A stretch of DNA of 64,000 bases, from positions 178,641 to 242,640 of the forward strand of contig CABFPE010000872.1 of the NCBI GenBank assembly GCA_900660155.1. Direction: 5' to 3'. The first letter of the stretch is position 1; every line of letters starts with the position of its first letter. Source of the DNA: Hofstenia miamia. Its lineage: Eukaryota > Xenacoelomorpha > Acoela > Hofsteniidae. The translations under genes and the position numbers were made by a program. The notes beneath the pieces were generated by a model. That model made no database searches, had not been told where the DNA came from, and worked only from the letters and a program-made list of their open reading frames with translations. Below are positions 1 through 10,225 of the stretch, one piece after another.

Positions 1-37
<37 letters not shown>

Positions 38-46
38 TTATATATA
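1..46. repeat. (TA)n microsatellite
   Basis: Nearly pure TA dinucleotide run at the window edge, with a few interruptions after position 27. Confidence 0.9.
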
Positions 47-67
47 TGCAATAAATGTACTATTGGT

Positions 68-135
68 TTTTCATAGCCATACCGAACCGATCCTGCTGCA
101 TTTTGTGAAATACCGAACCGAACTGACCCTCAAAA
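68..135. repeat. ACCGAACCG-motif tract, probable MITE end
   Basis: The motif accgaaccg occurs twice within 50 bases, flanked by unrelated AT-rich sequence. Short iterated GC-rich motifs at the ends of otherwise AT-rich DNA are typical of the hAT-type non-autonomous elements seen elsewhere in this window. The second end is not identifiable, so the element limits are unknown. Confidence 0.3.
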
Positions 136-299
136 TGTTCATATGGACAGGCACATTTGAGGAGGTAGAGGCTAACCTTAAAACAAAAAAGATCCTTAGG
201 AAATTTTGCCCCAAACCTAATAACTTAAACGATTTCTGACGTGAGTTGAGCTCAAACGTTACAAATTTAACTTTTATTTTTCTTTGGAAGATTTCGCCG

Positions 300-1220
300 G
301 GCAAGAAGAATTACGAGCAGCTGATAATCTGCTTTTCTTTATCTGACACTGACCAAACAAAACTGATAGAAGTTTGATCTAAATAACAAACGCATGAATT
401 TTAAGCATTTTGAGAGAGTATACAGAATGAAAACGTCGTGAAGACAGTTGCTTTGTCTAATAAAAAAGTGCCAAACATATGCAAAAATTTTGCATAGACA
501 TTGAAATTGAAATATTTTTTCCAGACTAAACCCTTTGAGTTTGTGGTCCTAGACTGCAAAATGTTAGTCTTGCAATTAAATTAGATATTTTGCAAACAAA
601 ACGCGGAAAAGAAAATTTTCAGTGGAAAAGAAATATGAAATCCTGTCACGGTAGATTTAATTGGATATTATTTCACTTGAGAGTGAGCTAGACATATTCT
701 AACTAAAATCTAATGTTGAAAGAATGGGACTATAGAAGATATTTTCTTGGTTTTGGAAAACATTATTGGAAAATTAGAACAAAAGCTCCTCAACAAGAAT
801 TGGTCTGAAAAAATGCAAGAACTAGGATGTTATTTTAACACTAATGCATAACCATAAATATTTTGTAATCTTAATTGAACAAAGCATTTCTTTGATTGTT
901 AATTGCAACAAATTTCTCGGAATATCTTATAATTTCAATGTTCTGTATTGGGAATACATCTTAAGCGAACTAAATTCAAATGTTGATATTTTGTCAATGA
1001 AATTTTAGTACGCCCAAATACAAACATAACAAACTTAGTGACCCATATAAAAAACTCATTCTTGCAGAAAATTGTGCACTATTAGTAAGCACTTGTTCAA
1101 GTTTAAGTAAATGCATTAAGCATAACCACTTGACAACGTATGGTTTAGCCTCATTGACTCATTTGACTTGTTAATTGTTTAACAAAAATACAAAGATAAG
1201 CAGAATGATAAAATCTTAAC
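300..1220. other. AT-rich intergenic DNA, nothing recognised
   Basis: No open frame of note, no domain-like translation, and no clear repeat on either strand. Confidence 0.6.
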
Positions 1221-1502
1221 AAATATACAGTACTGGAGTTATGTATTCAACCACTTTGCTATTTTGAATAAATAATGAACATTCATTGGATAGTGCCTAA
1301 AATTATAACTAAGTGTTACTTTGATTAAGAAAGGAAATTAATTAATTTTTAATCAAAATTAGAAAACTTGTATTAGAAAAATGTATTCGGCCACCTGGAA
1401 AAATTTTAACAAATGCGCAAATCCGAAAAAAGTAAATTCAAAATAAGATACATAAATTTATAATTGATGCAATGCAAGCACTTAGCAACAAAATTGTCTC
1501 TT

Positions 1503-2085
1503 CTAATGTTTTCTAAGGTGTCCCTTTGACCGAATTACAGCTTCAAGGCGATCAGGGATTGAAGCAAAAAGTTTTTCAATAAAGCTGTTAGGAATTGCAT
1601 AAATTTTTTTTATTGTGCTCCACAGCTCGTCTTCAGTGTAAAGAGTATGTTATCCAATTGGATATTTGACTACTTTCTACATATTTTTAATAATGTTAAG
1701 GTCTGGAGATTGGCCAAGCCAGTTAGCAACCCCATTATTGTGGAAGAAATTTTTCATTTCTTTTGAGGTATGACATGGAGCATTATCATGCTGATATATT
1801 GATCACTTGTAAAGAGTGGCAAGAGTTCACTTTCTAGAATCCGAGCATATTAAGAGCTTAGGAGAGTACCTGTGATGTGAACAATCTTGCGAAAGCCACA
1901 CTTCCATACGGCACCCCATACCATTACAGACTTCCCACCATAATTCATGGTCGCCCGAGTATTTTAAGTCAAGAATCTGAACTTCTGCCCAGTTGGTCTC
2001 TTTATCAACATTCTTTTCTATGAGAATAGCTCAAATATTGACTCATCTGAAAATATAACATTAGACCAATGTTCAGATGAATTGT
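1503..2085 (-). pseudogene. Broken Tc1-like transposase (C-terminal two thirds)
   Basis: Read on the minus strand, this stretch gives a recognisable Tc1-type catalytic domain. First comes FSDES with the first catalytic Asp, then a VMVWGAV-type strand, then YQHDNAPCHTS with the second Asp, then GQSPDLNIIKN, where Lys stands at the place of the usual catalytic Glu. A normal Tc1 tail of about 55 residues ends at a stop complementary to 1503-1505. At least five in-frame stops interrupt it and the amino-terminal DNA-binding part was not found. A TACAGTACTGG sequence at 1226-1236 looks like a Tc1 inverted-repeat tip and may be the element's end. It is an inactive cut-and-paste DNA transposon relic. 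Confidence 0.8.
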
Positions 2086-2662
2086 GTTTATTATTTAATA
2101 TTTACCACATTAAATATTTTAGCTAGACTACTGACGCTTAGCTGTGCTAACAAATGCGTGCCTTTGAAAGTATTTCGAATATGTTGAATATTTTTAATGG
2201 TGATCGATTTATGAATTTTTGTCTTTACTTATATTTTGAAAAGCTAATTTTAAGCTATATTAATAGTGTGTATAACTAAAATTATAAAAAGAGGATACTT
2301 TTTGCATTAATTACATTCTCTAACACACTTCCTAAAGTAATTTCACACTTTTTTTTAATTAAGTATTGTAAAGGAAGAGGGTGTTCCCTCTTTATTTAGT
2401 ATACAAATGTTTTCCTAATACAATTCTATCATTTTAAGTAAATTATTTCCTTTACGTAGTTTGAATTTTTTGGAATTTAAAAATATTATTTGAAATATTT
2501 CATCAACGAATGCTTAGCCTGGGATTTGAAAAAAGAGCATATACATTTTGAATTCAACTGTTGCAGTATATGTATTTTGATATTGAGTGGTCAACCAGTT
2601 TTGAGCTGACGACTATTCCGAGGCTAATCTACAATAAATATTTAAGATTTATTGGAAATAGA

Positions 2663-2755
2663 TAAGGACGATGCATAACAGGGGTGGAAACGGGTCGACT
2701 AGACCGTGGGTGTCCGGGTCGGGCTGGGAGAATAATGATTTTTAAAAATCGGGTC
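2663..2755. repeat. MITE terminus, CAG-GGTGGAAACGGGTCGAC family
   Basis: A GC-rich patch starting CAGGGGTGGAAACGGG and continuing with gggtcggg motifs. A second patch starting at 41665 shares TGGAAACGGGTCGAC, so this is a dispersed family. The CAG start and iterated subterminal motif fit a hAT-type non-autonomous element. The other end was not found. Confidence 0.4.
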
Positions 2756-2874
2756 ACTTAATGATGACATTTACAGTTCAATATATCTTCAATTTGAGGA
2801 AACAATTGATTGAAAACGAAATGACGTTTCGACAATTACTTCAGTTCATCTTTGCCGATCTCAGAAATAGCATT

Positions 2875-3355
2875 TAACATACTCTATAACCCCAAAGATT
2901 GAAATTGCAAGGATCTAAGTCAATGGTTCACATGTAATTCAAACTGGATGTTTCGATTGATAATATAATGTAAATTTCTGTCAGAACCTCTTATAATTCC
3001 TTGGCCACATGAGCAGGAATACCATCCTGTTGGTAGATGGAAGAACTTCTGTGTACTCTTTGAAAATGAGATACAGTTTTCCTCTAACATGGTACGATAG
3101 GCATAACTAGGAAATTTCCATCGAAAAAAGGATGAGGCGATAAATTTTCTAGAAAATCCAAGCCATCTTTGAAAGTGCAAAGATGAAGCAATTACAACGT
3201 TTGGATTTGATTCACCCAATCTTGCACCTGAAAATCTGGACTCCTCGCCATTATATGAACGTTTGCTTCATCTGTCCAAAGACTAGCGGAATTACCATTT
3301 TTATAATAATATTGCACTAACTGTGTTTCTTTCTCTGCTGTAAGTTATGTATGAA
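2875..3355 (-). pseudogene. Broken mariner-like (IS630/Tc1/mariner superfamily) transposase
   Basis: Minus-strand translation gives, in order, an amino-terminal TAEKETQLVQYYYKNGNS block, the first catalytic region LWTDEANVHI, the second catalytic region YQQDGIPAHVAKEL, and a terminal DLDPCNFNLWGY block. The last resembles the SPDLTPLDFFLWG motif of DDxD-type mariner relatives. The first two blocks are directly adjacent, so the segment that should separate them has been deleted. The later blocks fall in different frames with stops between them. The copy is short and dead, and clearly a different family from the Tc1 relic at 1.5-2.1 kb. Confidence 0.72.
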
Positions 3356-3429
3356 TCCCTTCTAATTTTGAATGTTTTTCAATAAATCAAAGTTGCATCC
3401 CAACTATAAGCCGCTGCCTCATGTTAGCG

Positions 3430-5470
3430 TATTGATGATAGGTGATAGGCTATGAAAGATTTTTAAATTTATTTTCCCAACCCACATCCACACCCATAAA
3501 CTTTATGAAACTGCACTCACCCGGCCTCCTCAGCCACACGAATATGAGTATACCCGCAACTAAGATTGATATTGACAAGGAGCTAAAACTAACATACTTA
3601 TGAGTTGAAATTGAAAATTTAACACGTTTTTTAAAATGTTGCAGTTGTGAGTTAATTATATTTTAGAAGTGATTTAATTTATGATAATCTACTACCTATT
3701 TAAGTCAATAAACACAGAGTTTAAATGTTTAGTCCTATTCAATTTCTCTTAGTTAATGCATTGGTAAATTCGTGTGCATATGCGTTGCTTGACACCAAAA
3801 AAAGATAACCTAACAAATTTACCGCCATTTCTTATGTCAAGCTATAGTCTTGCTGGGCCAGTTACGACTCGTTATTGGCTCCGGGGCATGTGACAGAGAC
3901 AGAGACCGTGACTAGAAAAATAAAATCGGAATCAGGTACCATAACTGAATACTAGCACAATAAATATTCTTTCAATTTCTAAAAAATATTTATAAAATTA
4001 AGAAAGTGTTACCAAATTGAAGTTGTAAGTTTATTGCTGTCACTTGAATTTTTATCAAACATTTGATTTTCTGATTAGCATTAGAGTAAGATAAAAATTT
4101 TTCATCTATTATATTTTTTACTTCCATTGAATCTATAAAGTTGATGGGAACTAAAAATGTAGGACGACGAAATAAAGGAAATCAAATGCAAGGTTTGTAA
4201 CCAATTGTCATTAACAAGCGTCACTTTAAGCCCAGTATCATTTACTGGACTAATTCATGCAATCAAAGTGCTTATGTTACCCTCAATTATTCTATAATCG
4301 ATGAAATGTTTAGCATGTATACAGGCACGTTAGACATTGCATGGTATAGCTAAGAAACCGATCATGCACATAATATTTTACAAAACGTTTTTTCTGAATT
4401 TTTATATAAAGATAATGCTCATTCTGATTTTCATGTACAGGGATCAAGACCAGGAACCTGGACAAAATTTGCAGCTCGGGACGGTATCGGAACATGAGAT
4501 GCCTTATACGGCAAATCTCTAGTAAAAAAATACAACCCAAAGACATCATAAAGAATCAAAATTAGAGCAAAACTATCCTTAATAGTCACGATGCCCTGTT
4601 GATAGTAAACAAATGCACTTATGGTAGTTTGCGGCTCATCACCATGCTTTTCATTAAAAAATCTAACAAATACTATCGTGAAATCAACGGAGGAATTATG
4701 TTTGTCATAAATATCTTACTGTCTAGATAAACGTGTTTTAAAAGATGCTGGCATGAGTAGCATGTACCTGTCGCAAATATTGATAAGATAGAACAGAGCG
4801 AATTTTAATTCAGATTGATTTGACTTCAGTGATATAAGCACAAAAATATCGAAATGTTAATCTCTATTTGGTATTCTTCTAACATATCGCTGCCCCAGTA
4901 TGCAAATGTCCCTAAATACAAAACTTTGAAAATTGAGTTGTGGATGCTTTAGGCAATTTATAAAAAAATAATCTTAACAGCAATGCTCACTTGGTTCTGA
5001 TAGCAGCGTTTACTTAGGAATTATTAGTATGCAAATGTCCTAACCATATTTCAATCATACTGTTTTCAAATTGCAAATGACCAAACTGCATCCAAGCATA
5101 TTGCTTACAAATTGCACATATCGTAAGCATAAAATTATAAGAAGCATTGTTCTTAAGTATTATCCAATGAGCAGCATTATTGTGCAGACCTTATTAATTA
5201 TTGAGGGAGATAGAAACAAAAAGCTTTGTAATTTTCAAACATATGTACATGTACATTTTGAAAACTCAGCTAATAAAGAATAAATGGATTTACACTTTAT
5301 GTATCCTTGATGCATGCATTAATATTAAATTTAGATAATTTAGATAATGTAATAAAATTAAGTACATTGCAAAGTTCTCTTGTTTGTAAACATTGTTGTG
5401 CATAACATTTTGGACAATTGAATTCTAGATGCAAAACAATATTTTAGAACAATTGTCCTAACTGAAAACT
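3430..5470. other. AT-rich intergenic DNA
   Basis: No supported gene. Two open frames of about 60-80 codons on opposite strands at 4310-4549 have no recognisable content. The phrase tatgcaaatgtcc recurs at about 4900 and 5030 but no larger repeat is evident. Confidence 0.5.
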
Positions 5471-5485
5471 AATAGTGCTAATAAC

Positions 5486-6159
5486 CAGGGGTGCCGTTTA
5501 TGGCATGAACATATATGGCAATCCGAAATTTTTCAGCCATATTTTGAATTTCGTCCATACATTATGGCCATAATGCAAAATATGGTTAATGATAGTGAAA
5601 TGTATGTATGATACACGTGAAAGTAACAAAATAATAAGTGATTTCTAATATTTATCAAAATAAATACCAAATTACATGCTAACCATGAATGTGTACTGAT
5701 ATCACATGGCACAAGCAATTCACTAGTTTGTAGAAACTTTTTAAAACATTCATAAATAAACTTTAGAATGTATTAGCACTCTTTGTTATGCTCAAAGCTT
5801 AAAACTAGGAATTAAATTAATCTTCAGTATTTGTTTACGGTCCACAACAAGAAATGGAAACAATCTCCTGAAGCAGCATACTAAACATTTGCAACACTTT
5901 AAAAAGTTGTTCTTATGAAATGTTTCTTTGCTCAAAGCAAAATGTAAAATAAATATTTACCCTTTCAATTGTTATTAATGTGAAATATGTGACACTAAAT
6001 TTCACTATTAAATATAAATCCCCTATATGTAGAAATAAATTTATAGACTTCCATTACGGACATATTTTTAAATTTGCCATAAATATTTCTACCATACCAT
6101 TATGGCATCTGTAATATGGTACCTAAGAGTATGGTATCATTCGATAATCGGCACCTTGG
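5486..6159. mobile_element. hAT-type MITE with perfect 8-bp target duplication
   Basis: A 674-bp segment flanked on both sides by CTAATAAC (5478-5485 and 6160-6167). It starts CAGGGGTGCCG and ends with the complement of CCAAGGTGCCG, an imperfect 11-bp inverted repeat. The interior is AT-rich, with many tatggc/gccata words near both ends and no coding capacity. An 8-bp duplication plus CA-starting ends with subterminal motif clusters is the signature of a non-autonomous hAT element. Confidence 0.85.
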
Positions 6160-6508
6160 CTAATAACTCAAAAGGTATTCTTTCAAACAACTTGAAATGT
6201 CTTTTGTAAAATCCTAGTACCACATTGCTTGTGCCTTTAAAGTTTAAATGTAATTATTTAATAATGAATTAATATAATACAGACTTAAATTTTCAATTCC
6301 TTAAGGAACAACAATGTATGAAATATAGTAAAATTTAATAGATTGACTCTGAGACATCATATTGATTTTTCAATACAAGATGTAAAAATTTCCAGTTTGT
6401 TTCCCGAACAGGTTTTCAAATCATTTACTGCAGAATTCTCTTTTTTCTAACCAATGAAATGCAATTTAGTAAGTAAACCACATTCAGAAATCATTTCATT
6501 TGAGAAAA

Positions 6509-7005
6509 ATGCTTTTAGCATTGGTGTTGGCATTTTTCATTAAGACGTCCTTAGGCTGCTTTACCAACTTTGGTTTTCACTGTGAAAAGTGTGACTTTCA
6601 ATTTCAATGTCAAAATGAGACGTGCATCTCCATTGATGCTGTAGACAATGGCATTAATGATTGTGCTTATGGGGAGGATGAAGATGCCAGATTTCAATGC
6701 GAGAATGGAAAATCCATGTGCACTTCACAATCCAGAGTATGTTTGGCACCACACAGATTTTGCGAGGGAGAAAACGACTGTCCAAATGGTACTGATGAAC
6801 ATAATTGTCATTTATGTGCAGAAGTTAACTGTTCACAGCCTGTATGCTATGATAGGAACAGTGAATGTCCCTGTGCACCGTTTCAAACACACTGCAGTGA
6901 AAGTATAAGTTACGACCGCAATTGTTTGATTGAATCTTTCTACAAGTGCCAGCGAAAGACTAGTTGTAATGAAAAATGTCTCAATTGCAAAGGATTCTCG
7001 TGCAG
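6509..7005 (+). CDS. LDLa-module class A GPCR, exon 1 of 4 (signal peptide and LDLa modules)
   Basis: First exon of a receptor gene with exons 6509-7005, 8061-8343, 13657-14630 and 18059-18212. Their lengths (497+283+974+154) give 1908 bases, exactly 635 codons plus a stop. The start is the ATG giving MLLALVLAFFIKTSLG, a typical cleavable signal peptide. Cysteine-rich sequence follows, with LDL-receptor class A modules: QCQNETCISID...INDCAYGEDED, then FQCENGKSMC...GENDCPNGTDEHNC, then a less regular Cys-rich stretch. The exon ends in CAG|GTAAG (phase 2). In the family, LDLa modules are calcium-binding ligand or coreceptor modules. A seven-helix receptor with an LDLa ectodomain recalls snail GRL101 and the relaxin-receptor group, but no leucine-rich repeats are visible here. 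Expected location is the plasma membrane with the modules outside. The ligand cannot be inferred. Confidence 0.85.
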
Positions 7006-8060
7006 GTAAGAAGAACATTGAATTTATTAATAGATAATTATATATTGAAATGAGTAAACATCGATTAATTAAATTAAAACGAAATAACACGTGAATATAT
7101 TTCCTACCAAAACTAAATTGTTTTCAAATATCATATCATCATGTTTTCATTTCAATGAATGTAGTGAAACTTTATCAGGATTAAATCAATTTTCTAATGT
7201 ATTTTCAGAAATTTTAACCCTTGAATCTTTAAAATTAAGGCATTTCAAATTTCCGATTATATTATATTTAACTACGTAAATACTTCAATATTGTATCTGA
7301 ACTTAAAGAAGTAAAAATTCCCATGATAAAAATATTTTTGAACATAATTGAATATGATTGAAAGTATTTAATTTTATTCATTATATAACTGAATGTAATT
7401 GGTTTTTTCAAATGGCCAATAAAATAGAATTATGTTTACGCATTAGAAAAAAATGTGTTGAGATGGTATTATTCAAAAGTTATTCATTTTAAACACTAAC
7501 AGTTTATTGCGACACTCAGACATACGTATAATATAGCATCAGTGCAAATTTTTATTTGCTTATTTAACTTTGTTTAGTAAAATTTAGATTGTTGCATAAG
7601 AAATCTATTAAAGTTCCATAAAAATTATTTGAAAGTGCATAAAATACTGTAATATTAACTTTTATAAAAGCAAACTCAATTGCATTTGTGTGTTAAAGAA
7701 GATTGCCAACAGCATTTTGGTAGTATTGAATACTTTTGTAAGCCAGTACTGGAAACTGGTTGAATCAATCCAATGTGAAAATAAAAAAAATTATCACTTA
7801 GTATTTTCTGAATCACAAACTATACAATTTGGAAAGAGCAATATTAAAACCAACAAATAGATAGAATGAATTTCTGTTAGCTCTGTTAGAACAACCTCAG
7901 TCCTGGTTTGAATCATTAAGAGAATAAAAAAATCTTCTTTACAATCGCTAAAGTGAGATGGATGAACTTGTTTGGTACATATAACAAAATGAGATTAAAT
8001 AAATTAACGAATTTTCCGAATGACATAACAATGACAAAATTTGTAAAAAAGTGTTTTTAG

Positions 8061-8343
8061 GAATAGTGGACTATGCATTGAAAAATCTAAAGTTTGTAAT
8101 GGAAAAAATGACTGCACAATGTTTAATATCTTAGATGATAGTGATGAAGACTCCTGTTGTAATGAAATGAATATGTTTCAATGTACCGATTCCAAAACTT
8201 GCGTATCAACTGATAAGCTCTGTGATAATTTAAAAGATTGCTCTAATGCCGAAGATGAACACGATAGTTCAGGCTGTCAAAATTTTCCTATCAATTGTTG
8301 GTTTCGTGAAAAGTTTAATCTCGAAGCCCAAGCGTATTTAGAG
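8061..8343 (+). CDS. LDLa-module class A GPCR, exon 2 of 4 (two further LDLa modules)
   Basis: The acceptor TTTTTAG|G at 8060/8061 takes over the phase-2 codon of exon 1. The reading frame continues NSGLCIEKSKVCNGKNDC...DDSDEDSC and FQCTDSKTCVSTDKLCDNLKDCSNAEDEH. These are two LDLa modules with the family's Cys pattern and acidic calcium-site DxSDE / DE signature. The chosen donor is GAG|GTTTGT at 8344, because it leaves phase 0 as exon 3 requires. A stronger-looking GTAAAT 11 bases downstream would give the wrong phase. About 94 residues are encoded. The exon-2 donor is therefore the least certain junction of the gene. Confidence 0.78.
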
Positions 8344-8412
8344 GTTTGTAGTTGGTAAATAGTACAAATGCATGTATTGCATATGTTAAAATTGGCGAAG
8401 ACTGATAATAGT

Positions 8413-9070
8413 CATGTAAACAATAACCTTAATAACATTTGAATTACTATTATTAAATGATTGTGATAGTTTCCGAACAATCTTTCAAAACGTCAACCCT
8501 GAATATGGCAAACAATGGTTCATTAAATCGCTGTCTCACTGTTCAAATGTTCTAAATAAAAATTTTATATGTTTTCAGCTATAAGCATTTTTGGGATCAT
8601 GAGCCATGTCCAATTCATGAAGTAGTTAAAATTTTTTGAAAATTTCTAATATTAACAGAGATACCAGCATGCAGTTTGTTCCTAACTCACTTAATATTGT
8701 TTAGTTCATGACTGTTCAATTGTTCTAAACCCATTAGTCAATCAAATTTCATTTACATGCAAACAGTACCCTTAATCATATTGGAATTACTAATATTAAA
8801 CGATTATGATAGTTTCCGAACAATATTTCAAAAATTTCTATCCTGAATATGGCAAACAATATTTTAATAAATCACTGTCTCACTGTTCAAATGTTCTAAA
8901 TAATTGTTTTTTACTTTTTCAGCTATATGAATTTTGTGGATCATGAGCGTGTCCAATTCATGAAGTAGTTAAAATTTTTCTAATATGAACAGAGATACTC
9001 ACTTAATATTGTTTAGTTCATACTATTCAGTTGTTCTAAGACCCATTAGCCAATCAAATTTCGTTTACAC
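8413..9070 (+). repeat. Tandem duplication in intron 2 (period about 343 bp)
   Basis: Unit 1 begins at 8413 and unit 2 at 8756. Shared landmarks include gatagtttccgaacaat, ctgaatatggcaaacaat, ctgtctcactgttcaaat and gtccaattcatgaagtagtt, in the same order and spacing. Unit 2 has small deletions. A weaker relative lies at about 9720-9930, where gttcaaatgttctaaa is followed by an inverted tgaacagtgagacagcg. Confidence 0.85.
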
Positions 9071-9079
9071 TGTGTAATT

Positions 9080-10160
9080 ACTTAACTAAATGAGCGAAAT
9101 CTAAAGGGGCAAAAGTGTCTATTGTACTGTTACGCTTGTAAGACACTTATCAGAGCTCGACAAGATCACAGTGTAAAACAAATGAAGAAAAAAGACTTTT
9201 TTGAATTTCTCAATCTAGCTAAATTTGGAACATATGGTCAAGTAAAATACAACTCTATTAAGGCAAGGCACTTGCTTATTATAGAGATACGCCCACTAAA
9301 ATTAAAGTAAACTAAGCTTTTATGAGTCAAACTTGGAATTTGTAAGGGTTATCAGTCAACCAGCCACTCGAAGTGGCTACGACTCTAAATCAGTAACACA
9401 GGTACCAAAACAGCAACAGCGTACCAAAACACTAATGTATATGCCTTAGATAAAGACTGTATAATTGACTGCTCTGGTGTAAACCAACTAATAAGATTCC
9501 CATCAATATATGTTTAAATATTATTTGATTATTGTTCAATTTGAATGCCCATATACTCCTTCATATCTTATTGTTTGACTCAAATATATTCAATATACAA
9601 TTCATAGAAATATATTTTATCCAAAGCATTTGTATTCTCTGCTTCAAAGAAAAAATCAATTTTGTCAATCAAATTTTCAGTCAGTGTGCAAAATCTCAAA
9701 TTAAGAATTATTAAAAATGCAGTTGCTATATTTCAATGTTCAAATGTTCTAAAACAAATTTACATTGGCCTCCAATTAGTGACTAAGACTTCAATAACTC
9801 ACATATATGATAAGAGATATATTCTTATTACTTAGCTATAATATTTTCTGGATCCACAACTAACAATTACTAAAGTCAAGCTGTTAAAGCTCTAAATGTT
9901 TGAACAGTGAGACAGCGAAATGCAAATTCGATTTGCCTATATTTATATATTTAATGCACATGGTAGTGTATTAAACAAAAAATTAATTATAAATTGAATA
10001 CAACAAACTTCTTGTATTCTAAAATTTACTTAACAGGTTCATTAAATATCTTAGAATTTCTTTTCCAATCAATTTTGAATTGTAGCAAGTTTTAAAACCA
10101 TCATTTAAAAGTTTCTTACGATTTTTATCATATAATTCTTGAAAAAAGTTTTAATCTATT
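9080..10160. other. Intron 2 sequence, nothing recognised
   Basis: A few open frames of about 60 codons without recognisable content. The only structure seen is the degenerate relative of the upstream tandem repeat near 9720-9930. Confidence 0.5.
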
Positions 10161-10225
10161 TGTTCAAACCAAGGAGCTCTGAATAACAGGAGGTGAAACG
10201 GAAATATTACATTAAAAATGTGTAG

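Noticed and set aside
6648-7090. Overlapping frames on both strands within LDLa exon 1
   Set aside because: They are shadows of the cysteine-rich coding exon with no domain content.
9122-9310. 62-codon frame in intron 2 with two N-terminal cysteines
   Set aside because: No splice phase compatible with the receptor exons, no LDLa pattern, and a length expected by chance in this composition.
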